Assembly: GCA_944548615.1 (NCBI GenBank)
Contig: OX155973.1
Location: 22,593,386-22,657,385, forward strand
Direction of reading: 5' to 3'
Length of the DNA stretch: 64,000 nt
From: Micropterix aruncella
Lineage: Eukaryota; Arthropoda; Insecta; Lepidoptera; Micropterigidae
The notes below the pieces were generated by a model. It worked only from the letters and a program-made list of their open reading frames with translations. It searched no databases and was not told where the DNA came from. The position numbers were made by a program, and so were the translations under genes. How positions within the stretch are numbered: position 1 is the stretch's first letter; every line of letters begins with the position of its first letter. Below, piece after piece: positions 54,362-63,625 of this stretch.

Positions 54362-54812
54362 ATAAGTGTGTGTTACCGGCTATGACGTATGCTTGTGAGA
54401 CATGGACACTGACTCCTGGGATGATCCACGAGCTTAAGGTGGTGCAGAGTAACATGGAGCGAGTCATGCTCGGCATATCGTTGCACGATCGAGTCCGAAA
54501 CGAGCTCATCAGACAGCGCACGAAGGTGGTCGACGGATGGTCAAAGAGTGGCCAAGCTGAAATGTGCTCGGGCCGGCCACGCGGCCCGACGACACGACGA
54601 ACAGTGGAGCAAGCGCGTTTTGGAGCGGAGACACCGGCTAGGCAGAAGAAGTGTGGGCAGACCACTGGCCCGATGGTCCGATGACATCAAGGAGACAGCT
54701 GGACCAGTCTGGATGAGGGAAACGGACAACCGATACGGATGGAGAGTGATTGGAGAGGCGTATGCCCAACGGTGGGCGAATGCGCGCTGATAATGAAGAA
54801 GAAGAAGTATAT
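54362..54812 (+). mobile_element. RTE-clade LINE, 3' end
   Basis: Frame 1 reads LPAMTYACETWTLTPGMIHE, LKVVQSNMERVMLGISLHDR and VRNELIRQRTKVVD. After a frameshift near 54540 comes AKLKCARAGHAARRHDEQWS, KRVLERRHRLGRRSVGRPLA, RWSDDIKETAG and WRVIGEAYAQRWANAR before the stop at 54790. This is the diagnostic C terminus of RTE-clade reverse transcriptases ('vLPamtYg-EtW', 'R-gRPp-RW-DDl', 'geAyvqqw'). The tail is AATGAAGAAGAAGAAG. Confidence 0.88.
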
Positions 54813-54951
54813 AAATACAATATAATATAAATATACGCTTAAACATGAACATAAAAACTCATGCAAGTACCTACTAAATACACACACACACACACACGCA
54901 AACTCTCACCGTCTTCGTTTCCAGCAAACTTACACATGCGAACCCAATATA

Positions 54952-55117
54952 CAGTCATAACGAGCACCTCTCATAACGAGTAATTCACAGCTTTTCTTCA
55001 TAACGAGTATTCGCACCTGTCATAACGAGTATGGGAAAAATTGTTTCGCTGAACGACTATTTCGCTTAACGAGTAAGAGTCTGGAACGAATTATGTTCGT
55101 TATGAGAGGTTCCACTG
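54952..55117. mobile_element. Pogo/Tigger-like MITE
   Basis: Left CAGTCATAACGAGCACCTCT and inverted right CAGTGGAACCTCTCATAACG share an ACCTCTCATAACGA core, typical of pogo-group terminal repeats. TA flanks both ends (54950-54951, 55118-55119). The interior has four further CATAACGAGTA units. No transposase. Confidence 0.82.
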
Positions 55118-55124
55118 TAATGTT

Positions 55125-55395
55125 TTCCTGTCCACCCTAGAACCGGTTAGTGCCAGTTGGGTGACAGAATGAAATGTTGCCATCTGTTGGCAAAATTAAC
55201 GTCTTCTATTGGCGCTTAGCCCAACACCGCTTTTAGAAACAAATCGCGCCGCCCAATGCAGTTGCAACGGAACCCAACCGGGTACGTCCGCCGGCCAAGA
55301 GGTGCTCATCGATTTTATTTATATAATTAATATTCTGATTAAATCAGACCATGGCTTTTTGCCGGGAAAGTCTTGGGGTGACACTACCATTTTTT
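55125..55395 (+). repeat. S2 repeat, most complete copy
   Basis: Begins CCTGTCCACCCTAGAACCGG, passes GTTGCCATCTGTTGGCAAAA and CGGAACCCAACCGGGTACGT, and ends TTTGCCGGGAAAGTCTTGGG with GTGACACTACC and T7. It lies directly after the pogo-like MITE. Other copies: 6765, 9105, 31060, 60945. Confidence 0.72.
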
Positions 55396-56299
55396 TAAAT
55401 TATTGAGGCCGCCAATTTCCTATAACCGATTTTAAAACACCGCCCATTAAATATGCCAATTGTGCAATCCGGTAGCATTGATGCTTGCATGCGCATAAAC
55501 AAATATTATAACAAACCGAACCTTGATAACCCCACCACCTACTTAGCATTACCAGTTTGCACGTATTAGAACCGACGTTACATAATGAATTATTCAGCCC
55601 GTTCAAGTTCAGTTATTATTGTCTCGATACTCTCAATATGCCATAAGTCATGCCAATTACGACCCACTGGCCTCTGTACAGTGGGCGCGTATTCGTTGCA
55701 ATATTCAGTTTAATAATAAATGCACAAAAGTGATTCATCCTTCGAGTTCGAGTGCATGGATAGGGAAACTCGTCAAAGTTCGGCATTGATGTATTGCACT
55801 GTTCCGCACTGCTTGTGATACGGATACTATAGATGACATTCAGTAGGTAAGCGTTCGATGAAATTAAAAAGTTCTATTACATTACTTTACATTCGTATCC
55901 GATTGGCGAATACACACCGCTACTATCTATATGTTAGTAATATAGAAGCTATTGTAAGTAACAAGTAGTTATTACAAACTCTTTGCATGATACTAGTTTG
56001 AGTATCTAAACTATTTTAAAGAAAAATAAAAAATGGAATTAGTTTATCATCATAACCGAATAAATTAATAATTCAAAATAATCGTGAATTGTAAAAAATC
56101 GGACCATATAGTAAAAATATTGAAAAAAATCAGTAAATAAAATAGTAATAAAAAGTATCTAAATAATAGTACCGAGATGTAAAATAAAAAGTCTAATATG
56201 TACGATGAAGTTAACTATTATTGAATGTTCTTTTATTTTCCTTCTTGAATGTTCTTTTATTTTCATTGAATGTTCTTTTATTCTTCTTCTTCTCGAAGT
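55396..56299. other. Unassigned sequence
   Basis: AT-rich. A triplicated TTGAATGTTCTTTTATT unit is at 56220-56282. No gene is visible. Confidence 0.45.
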
Positions 56300-56900
56300 G
56301 CCTCTCCATTACTGGAGGTTGGCCGTTAGCTCTGAATATTTTTGTCGGTCTTGCGCCATCCGGAATAGCTGTTCCGTACTAGTGATATCGGTCCAGTCTT
56401 TGACATTGCACAACCACGACTTTTTCCTCTTTCCACGGCGTCGTTTACCCTCAATTTTGCCCATCAATATCAGTTGAAGCAGCTGATATCTGTCATGCCG
56501 CAGCACGTGCCCCAGATATTCAATCTTGCGCTTTTTGACGGTATGCAACAATTTTCGGGTCGTACCAGCGCGCTGAAGCACTTTTTCGTTGCTGACTTTG
56601 TGGGTCCAGCTTATACGGAGCATTCGTAGGTAGCACCACATCTCAAAAGTTTCTAGCCGCCGTCTGGTGTCTTCTTTTCTGGTCCACGATTCGCTGCCGT
56701 ACATAACCACTGGCCAGATGTAGAAATGCAGGACCCGAGTTCTAAGTCTTAGATTTATTTTCCGGCAACACAAGACTTTTCTCATTTTATTAAATGATGC
56801 ACGGGCGATTTCTATCCGGGTCTTAATTTCTTGAACGGAGTCCCATATTTCATTTATTATAGTTCCATATTTCGTTCTTTTATTAGTCACCTTTAATGGT
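56300..56900 (-). mobile_element. Endonuclease/RT-type LINE, 193-codon unbroken C-terminal frame
   Basis: The minus frame 56890-56309 reads IKTRIEIARASFNKMRKVLC, LRLRTRVLHFYIWPVVMYGS, ESWTRKEDTRRRLETFEMWC, YLRMLRISWTHKVSNEKVLQ, RKIEYLGHVLRHDRYQLLQL and GKIEGKRRRGKRKKSWLCNV. These are the conserved C-terminal blocks of the insect 'endonuclease-reverse transcriptase' LINE group (related to RTE). It ends at a stop near 56309. No lesion is seen, so it is comparatively young; the RT core is truncated. Confidence 0.88.
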
Positions 56901-56939
56901 TTATATTATACACTTGATATATTTTTAAAAAACATAAAA

Positions 56940-57250
56940 TACCCTTGTCAAAAACTCTTCATTCCTTCACTGCGGCGGCTACTACCGTGCTATCATCTGC
57001 AAATTAACTACCTCTCAGGTCTCCTCTAATATCGGAAAAAGATAGAATTCACTATGGGCAAGGTCCGGTAGATATGGAGGTTGTTCCAGTACTTCAAAGC
57101 CAATTTCTTCAGTAACAGCCATTGCAACTCTGGAGTTGTGTGCTAATGCGTTATCTTGGTGAAACTAAATAATTTTGGGGAGTTTGCCTCTTCGTTTTTC
57201 GCGTATTTCGTTTCGTAACTCCTTGATCAAGGTATTCTATCACCACGACT
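56940..57250 (-). pseudogene. Mariner transposase, C-terminal catalytic part
   Basis: Minus reading NTLIKELRNEIREKRRGKLP, a stop, then FHQDNALAHNSRVAMAVTEE, IGFEVLEQPPYLPDLAHSEF, YLFPILEET. 'HqDNAp-H' and 'PYsPDLapsDf' are the mariner family's second and third catalytic segments; the final aspartate here is glutamate (HSEF). A stop before HQDNA shows it is inactive. Confidence 0.85.
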
Positions 57251-57324
57251 CTTGACTGCCGCAGAAAAGAGAGCCGATGCTCTTACCGGCGGCTGGAATG
57301 GCCTTTCATTTCTTAGGGTTGGAA

Positions 57325-57800
57325 ATGTATGCATACGATTATCTTCGGTCAGTATGATCACGTATCCGAATATAGGACACAGTTAAAGTGGTTGCCAGTA
57401 CGCCAAAGGAGAAATGTGCATATACTTGCTCTCCTCTATCGTGTACTCTCCCAATCAACACCCTATCTCCACGAGCTTTTCGAACTATTAAGTTCCCACA
57501 GTCTCATACTTCGGTCAGCCTTTGGCAGTTTACTCAAAATTCCGTGTTATAATAATGATAAATATTCCTACTCTCTGTGTCCATGGTGCAAGAATCTGGA
57601 ACGATCTTCCGGCAAATATACGAAACTCGCCTTCTTTGCCATCATTTAAGACTCACCTCAAATATTACTACCTTTCTAAAAAGTAACCAGTTCTTCCCTT
57701 TCTCTCTTCTCCCTGTCCCAATTTGCTCTCCACGGGCATTCTTAGTTTTAAATACCTATACTAGTCTATGTTTTATGTAGACGAACTTATGTTCTATGTT
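57325..57800 (+). mobile_element. Jockey/CR1-type LINE, C-terminal copy 1
   Basis: Reads QYDHVSEYRTQLKWLPVRQR, RNVHILALLYRVLSQSTPYL, HELFELLSSHSLILRS, then in the next frame the terminal LNDLPANIRNSPSLPSFKTH-like block and the 3' UTR ATACCTATACTAGTCTATG. Frames shift near 57580. Confidence 0.8.
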
Positions 57801-57804
57801 TTAT

Positions 57805-58071
57805 GTACCATTTAAATCTCACTGTCTCATACTTCGGTCACCATCTGCCAGTATACTAAAAAATCCGTGTCATATACTGATTTCTATTCCTGCTCTTTCT
57901 GTGTCCATGGTGCAAGACTCTGGAACGATCTTCAGGCAAATATATGAAACTCGCCTTCTTTACCATCAATTAAGACTCACCTCAAAGATTACTACCTATC
58001 TAAGAAGTAACCAGTACTTCCCTTTCTCTCCTCTTGCTCTCCTAATATCCTCTCCTCAAGCATTCTTAGTT
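57805..58071 (+). mobile_element. Jockey/CR1-type LINE, C-terminal copy 2 (interrupted)
   Basis: Partial tandem repeat of the preceding copy: CTCATACTTCGGTCACCATC, then GTGTCCATGGTGCAAGACTC and TCACCTCAAAGATTACTACC. It stops at CATTCTTAGTT, where a different LINE is inserted, and continues at 58661-58808 with AAATACCTATACTAATC, the ACCACTGTGATTGGGTTAG box and an ATT tail. Confidence 0.75.
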
Positions 58072-58660
58072 CATTATCTCAACAATGCGCATACACACAA
58101 CATCACTGACCACAACATTCTAACTATAAGTTACGCGTCAGCAAAATATCTAATTAAAAAAACCAATACTAAATTCGTGCAAAGGCACTTTAGTTTTGTA
58201 GCTCCTAAACTCCACAATTACTTTCAGGATAAGCAGAAGCTTACGAATGAAAAAGGGAAAACTTACTTTGTGGCTGTTTGAGACCGGCAGGGAAAAGGTA
58301 GCTGAAATTATTACACATATCCTCGTTTAAAACGACAAGTTAACAATTTAATTTAATATTACGTGTACTAATAAATACGGGTATATAAATGTAAATGTAT
58401 GTAAATATTACAAGTAGGTATATGTATGCATTTATATATAAATGGGAATAATATATGCATAATGCTATATTATATGTAGTATGTAGTATGATATAATATA
58501 TGAATTATATTATATAAACATGTAAAATATTACCATAGTTTATAAATGCAGTATAAAATTACGTGCGCATCTTATTGTAAAATAAAAGAATGTACCCTAG
58601 TACGGGCATTTCTTCATACTACTTTCTCTTAAATAAAGCTTCATTATTATTATTATTATT
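58072..58660 (+). mobile_element. LINE tail inserted into another LINE's 3' UTR
   Basis: The frame reads HNILTISYASAKYLIKKTNT, KFVQRHFSFVAPKLHNYFQD and KGKTYFVAV, stop at 58281: the 'r-FsfvAPklyN' terminus of another jockey/CR1-type family, related to 19381. The 3' UTR ends AATAAAGCTTCATT plus ATT repeats (58641-58660). Confidence 0.78.
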
Positions 58661-58808
58661 AAATACCTATACTAATCTTTATTTCCACAATGCGCGCATG
58701 TACCACTGTGATTGGGTTAGTTATAAGACATTGCCATGTGGCAATATGCTCGCCTGTTTGTATAATAATTAAGTGCAAATAAAAGGGTATATTATTATTA
58801 TTATTATG
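58661..58808 (+). mobile_element. LINE 3' UTR, continuation of 57805
   Basis: Resumes the interrupted 3' UTR and ends in ATT repeats at 58789-58808. Confidence 0.7.
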
Positions 58809-58809
58809 G

Positions 58810-59480
58810 TCGTTTCCCGGACATAAACTGGTCTTGTTTTATGCTCCTAATGGTTTAGCCATGTTATGTCCATAGTTATGAATCGATCCAAAAAACGAAA
58901 CGTCAGGATCCTATTATAACAAATGTAAAGAGCGTTGCGATTTTCAGTCTAGTTTTTTTCGACGAGTGCGGGCTTATTTTTCATCCCTAAGCGATCATGT
59001 AAGATGCTATGCGCTCCACCTATTGCAATCTCCATTTCCTCAGCAATCAAATGAACCGTCATACGAGGATACGCCAAAACAATTTATTTCATTTGTTTAA
59101 CCATTTCTTCAGTAACTTCTAAGGCGACCCGAGCGAGGGTCATCGTTAGTTGAAGTTCTTCTACGCATAAACGCAGCACACCAAAGTGCAATCGTACAAT
59201 ATGGGGAAGCATTAACCCCTGATGTATCTCGTAAGTCTTAAAATACTCGCTCCGTACACTTTTTTCAAGAAAAGGTATTTAAACAACGTGAGAAACTTCG
59301 TTTTTTTCATTGTCATCAACACGCTTTCACAACAATACTAATTCAGTTTCTGTATTTTAGAACATAATAACAGATAGATTAGATGTACCTGCCAGTATTT
59401 ATTTTGATATGGTTTCAAATAGTTTGTCATTCATATCACATAGTTCATTATCACATTTTTTTCGTAGATCAAATGTTTTT
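58810..59480 (-). mobile_element. Mariner-like element, 5' to mid part
   Basis: Minus readings: TYEIHQGLMLPHIVRLHF, EEMVKQMK, a stop, AYPRMTVHLIAEEMEIAIGG, AHSILHDRLGMKNKPALVEK and, nearer 58830, RFITMDITWLNH and EHKTRPVYV. These equal the helix-turn-helix, the 'hsiLhdrLgMkkv-ArwV' linker region and the 'TgDEtWv-hy-petK' catalytic segment, here mutated to TMDITW. The 5' region (59280-59460) parallels 48128-48376. Inactive. Confidence 0.82.
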
Positions 59481-60179
59481 TCGTCAACAGACCAACAATT
59501 TTTGTTGGTCTGTGCCTTTGCGAACATGCTTCTCGGGTTTATAATTTGTAACTTGAAGTGGTTTACCGGTGTGAAAGTTTTAAAAGTTTGCTATATGGCT
59601 CGATATTAAAAAGCAGACTTCTGTCATTAGGAATTCACATGAGAAGCTTTACACTCTGATGCTGGCGAAAGTACAAAACTGGTTGCTAATGTTCCTGTAC
59701 TCCAAGCAGTACGGACACTATTTACTCTTTTGTCCAAGATCACAAGCACTCTTGGTTCAGTTTCAAAGACAGATGTATGTTTCTATTACCCAGCTGAGAC
59801 TTGAACACAGCTGAGTTTTGCTTAGTTATTTTTTTAAATATTAGCTTAGTTTTTATTTTGTTTTTCGTAATGTTTGTGGAATTTTAATTTTGAATAGATA
59901 TGTTGGTTTGTTTTTTGTTTGAAAAACTTTATTTCAAAACAATAGATCAATAGGGAAAAATATGGCCTAGCCAAGTAGCAATATCTTACGAACATACCGC
60001 CAGGGTTGTTGTGACTAGTTGTTGACTTGTGTTGTTTTTGTTGGCAAATTAATATATAACAAGTGATTTTATTGTAAAATAGTGGTTATAATAAATGGGT
60101 TAATTACATACCTAAAAAAAAAAAACAGAATCTTATGACATGTCAACTCAATATCGAAGGGAGATATAGGATATAAGGT
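59481..60179. other. Unassigned sequence
   Basis: ACCAACAATTTTTGTTGGT (59490-59508) is a short hairpin. Nothing else is recognised. Confidence 0.4.
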
Positions 60180-60345
60180 CAAGCTACGAGATAGGAGGGG
60201 GGGGGGGTAATTAATTCATATGTTATTCGTACGTTAGGTAAATGTCTCCTGATAGATTTTTTAAGCCCGATCAGGTTTTTCAGTTGTCTCAGGGTCAAAG
60301 GCAGTTCCATATTCGGGCCGCCTGAACTGCAAAAGACTTGACCAT
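60180..60345 (-). mobile_element. Probable LINE C-terminal tail
   Basis: Minus reading GGPNMELPLTLRQLKNLIGL then KKSIRRHLPNVRITYELI fits 'GP-lwN-LP--lR---nl--FKk-iR-hL'. It continues into a longer open frame to 60583 whose upstream part is not RT-like. Confidence 0.5.
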
Positions 60346-60944
60346 AAACAGTTGATGAATGCTGAGGGATAGCCAGTAATATATTTTCCTGATATATGCT
60401 GTTGCTGACATGTAAAATTATTTTTAAGTTTCTAAAATTAGTTTTTAAACAGCGTATTGGATTATAGGTAGTCTCTAAGGTTATTTGAATAAAAATAAAA
60501 ATTAAATGAGCTAAAACTAGGATCAGAGAGCATACAAAAGTATGAATCGCTAATGCAACTCGGTTTGGGTTACATTTTGGCATAGGAGTATATTGTCAAA
60601 ATGCCAAATGCAACAAGTGGGCGAAAAGATAAAAAGAAGTAAAAATTGCAATTTCTTTTCACACCACTGTTGAAAAGTTATTACTGTGGATTCCACTGCC
60701 AGTCTATAACCGAGGATCATGGCCATCAGAGGAGATTTCCAGGAAAGTAGTTTCCAAGTATGCAATCTTGGAAAAGTTGAGAATTCGCAGTATAACATAT
60801 GTGCCGGTGATATCCATTACAGCTTCATGCGGTCTCGCGTAAATATTTACTGTCAAAAACTACAAACAACGATGGATAAGATCGCGATTAAACAACCGTG
60901 CTTTTTTAAACTTTTATATAATTTATTGTAATATTAGAGTCCTG
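60346..60944. other. Unassigned sequence
   Basis: An open frame at 60719-60931 has no recognisable domain. Confidence 0.4.
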
Positions 60945-61090
60945 TCCACCCTAAAACGGGCTAGTCCCGGTTGGGTGACAGAATCAAATAAGCAAAATGT
61001 CAAGGTTTTTGCCATTCGGTTCATGTTATTTTTGTACCTAAGCAAAAGCAATGTTTTATACTAATTCATTCTTAAATAAAAATAATTAAA
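60945..61090 (+). repeat. S2 repeat, partial copy
   Basis: CCTGTCCACCCTAAAACGGG, CTAGTCCCGGTTGGGTGACA and GCCATTCGGTTCATGTTATT match 9105-9240 closely. Ends in an A-rich tail. Confidence 0.7.
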
Positions 61091-61100
61091 AAATACCTTA

Positions 61101-61218
61101 CCCGGACGTTTTTGAGCGCGTGGTTCCTTCCTCAGCGGCAAGAAAAATACTGTAATACTGTACTAATCAGTGTTCTTCTTGACGCTGGGGAAGGATCCAC
61201 GGATTCCGAAACGTCCGG
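61101..61218. repeat. Hairpin repeat with ~36-bp arms
   Basis: CCGGACGTTTTTGAGCGCGT, TCCTTCCTCAGCG pairs with CGCTGGGGAAGGATCCACGG and CGAAACGTCCGG. The CGAAACGTC motif recurs in the hairpin MITE at 48808-49153 and near 8040. Confidence 0.65.
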
Positions 61219-61229
61219 CTAGTGTACAT

Positions 61230-61689
61230 TTCTATATTCTTGTGCTAACCCTGAATAATCTTAAAATCTAAGTATATGTATGTTTATATATGTACCTAAT
61301 TTTCCTTTGTAGAACGGTAATTTCATAGGCAAGGACAGCACCTAATATTAACATTTAGAAGTGGCGATATCATAATGAAGAAACGTAAGTAGGCTAATTC
61401 GGTCGAATTATACTGCTAATGGTGGGTATTATTTAGTAAAAGTAGGACATACAGAAAGAACTCTCACTATCAGTGAAGCATTTGACGCGTACTCAAATAA
61501 ATATTCATAAATATGTAATTATGTTAGTTTCTTATCGTGTAATTTTCGAACTAGTAATTTGTCGATTCTCTAAATATAGTGCTGCTCTTCATCTAGAGTT
61601 AAAAGAAAGCGTGACGTGAAAACAGATGAATAAAATAAAATTTAAAAAATAGTTTATTGATATCGTATATGCACACTTTGGAGCTGTCA
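61230..61689. other. Unassigned sequence
   Basis: AT-rich, nothing recognised. Confidence 0.45.
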
Positions 61690-61860
61690 TCTACTACGGC
61701 CGTACCCGCCACCCAAGAAAGGTATAACGATATATTGCTTTCAACCGTGGGGTGAACGTAGAGGCTAGGACAACACAGTCCACCATCTAACTACGCTAAC
61801 ATGCCCGTGAGAGTCCAACGCCTTGCCGCGTGGCACTGGGAAGTTAATCTTTCACTTTAA
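61690..61860 (+). repeat. GCR repeat, 5' fragment (diverged)
   Basis: TGAACGTAGAGGCTAGGACA, CAGTCCACCATCTAACTACG, CCGTGAGAGTCCAACGCCTT and GCACTGGGAAGTTAA follow the GCR 5' half. The first block (CTACTACGGCCGTACCCG) is diverged. Confidence 0.7.
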
Positions 61861-61899
61861 ACATAAGTTATATGTGTTATTTTGCAGAAATTTAGAGTT

Positions 61900-62150
61900 T
61901 CAAATTAAAAGGCGAGGGTAGAACCCCACGCACTGCTCCGGCAGTTATAACGACGATTGTCTTCTTTTCTACCCGGGATGTCGTGCAACGACAAACATAG
62001 ATCCAAGGTTTACCGCTCCCATGAGGATAAGTTAGCAACGAAAACTTCTGTATACATGGCGATTGTACTACCGAGTCTCCTATATTCCGTGGTATTTATA
62101 TCGGAAGGCAGGCACTTACTGGCGTAACCATTCTTAGTGTGGAAAATGCG
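61900..62150 (+). mobile_element. LINE fragment, same family as the 17612 insert
   Basis: AGAGTTTCAAATTAAAAGGC, CGGCAGTTATAACGACGAT and CCCGGGATGTCGTGCAACGA match 17612-17705. Downstream, 62018-62130 reads HEDKLATKTSVYMAIVLPSL then LYSVVFISEGRHLLA, an RT-like 'l--Kt-vy-a-vLPsLLYg-e'. The two parts may be one element or two fused. Confidence 0.5.
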
Positions 62151-62157
62151 GAGTCTT

Positions 62158-62354
62158 TGGGAGTTAATGGGCCCTTGCTGAGTTGGCCACGAAGACCCAT
62201 TTTGTTCAGGGTTGGTCATACTCACGGGTCAACACCTATCCGACGGCCTCCACGCACGAAGTGCGAGCCTGGGTAGGACTCTGGCCTTAGGTCAGTCTCC
62301 CCTAGGAATCAACCTTCTGGTGCTCCTGGACGGTCTGCGCACCGTGCACTCTGA
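62158..62354 (-). repeat. GCR-A repeat, first third (inverted)
   Basis: GGGAGTTAATGGGCCC to GCGCACCGTGCACTCTGACTA. It stops in the palindrome region (CTCTGACTATCA), where a + strand copy begins. A ~26-base deletion lies just before the break. Confidence 0.8.
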
Positions 62355-62942
62355 CTATCATATTGAGATGTCAACCACAACGGGCGAACCCGTCACCGCA
62401 GGACGTTTAACGATTCATCGTTCTATCGACCGTGCAGTGAACGTAGAAGACTTTGGACATAACAAATCCGACGTCTAGCTACGCCACAACCCGTTAGAAG
62501 CCAACGCCTTACCGCGAGTAGCCAGGTATGTTACCTGGCGGGCGGCACTCGCGCCCTAACTACCAGTTGTGACCAGATTTCTCCGGTCTCTCGATTGGTT
62601 CCGAGTTCGAGGTCGCTTGCGCGGTCCTCTCCCTTATGAAGCGGTGAAACGGAGTACACCGAATCTATCGCGGACCAAGGCGTCCTTTGCCCGGCTGTTC
62701 ACCCAGGATCGGATGGCCAATGTTCATTTCAAGAGCAGTCGCCATAAGGTACACAACCACCCCCGCTCTATAGGAAACAATACAGTTCCCGGACTCGTAC
62801 GGGTCGGACAAGTATTTGGGCGGTTGGCGCCGCACGGTGCGCAAACCGCCCAAATCAGCCTGCAGTGTTCCCCCAGATCGACCCTAAGTTCCCACCTGCC
62901 CACGACTGGACTTACAGTCGCAGGCAAAGTTTACAAAGGACT
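62355..62942 (+). repeat. GCR chimera: A-type 5' part, D-type 3' part
   Basis: A-type from GAGATGTCAACCACAACGGG to ACAGTTCCCGGACTC (62793). Then D-type from GGCGCCGCACGGTGCGCAAA to CGCAGGCAAAGTTTACAAAG. The switch falls at the position of the A palindrome, replaced by GTACGGGTCGGACAAGTAT. It continues after a LINE at 63486-63625. Confidence 0.78.
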
Positions 62943-62944
62943 GT

Positions 62945-63481
62945 CAGAATAATATCCTACGTATCCCAAAACACAATACCACTTTTTTTTCCTACTCCTT
63001 CTCCGTACATGCAGCTCGACTGTGGAATCAGCTTCCTTTAACTATTCGAGGCACTAGCTCGCTGTTCACCTTTAAGCAATCATTGAAAAAGCACTTCCTT
63101 TCACAATAAATATTAATCATAAATTCTAACCTTTCCGTTATCCCCTCCCTTTCCTTACCTTATTTTGGCAGTTTATTTATTTACTTATTTATTTATTTAT
63201 TTATTTGTTAATATATCAAAATATGTATGTATATACATATACATACATATAATATGTCAAACTCAAAAATTTATTTATATATTTACATTTTACTTTAGAT
63301 ACACACACAATATATATTATATGCTATAATTTCAAATTTAATTTTAGGCTATAATTTGTTGCCTACTCTTCTTTTCACACCAGCATGTTGGTTGACTGGA
63401 AGATATTGCTGTAGTGTAGCAATAAGTCCGCCATTGTACCTTATTTTATTGTGCAATAAAGAGATTTTCATTTCATTTCAT
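62945..63481 (+). mobile_element. LINE 3' end, near-identical to 51144-51684
   Basis: Begins CAGAATAATATCCTACGTAT inside the RT C-terminal frame, passes GCAGCTCGACTGTGGAATCA (the 'aRlWNqLP' block) and FKQSLKKHFLSQ-type codons, then the shared 3' UTR and the tail TTCATTTCATTTCATTTCA. Only about 45 codons of RT remain. Inserted in a GCR copy. Confidence 0.9.
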
Positions 63482-63485
63482 TTCA

Positions 63486-63625
63486 CTTTCCAGGTTAGTC
63501 CCTCTTTGAGAAGGCTACCGGATGGGAGCGTAACCGTGAGTTGGGCTGACCTTAAAATGCATAAGCAGGCCATCAGGCCTAAGCTGCACGGCCCCGTTAG
63601 GTTCCCGTTAGGTTATAATAATATT
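63486..63625 (+). repeat. GCR-D repeat, last block (continuation of 62355)
   Basis: CCAGGTTAGTCCCTCTTTGA, GAAGGCTACCGGATGGGAGC, GGCCATCAGGCCTAAGCTGC and ACGGCCCCGTTAGG are the inverse of 31900-31990. Confidence 0.75.

Noticed and set aside
54318..54893. Minus-strand frames over the RTE LINE (60-115 codons)
   Set aside because: They are shadows of the RTE coding strand, whose domain blocks are clear on the + strand.
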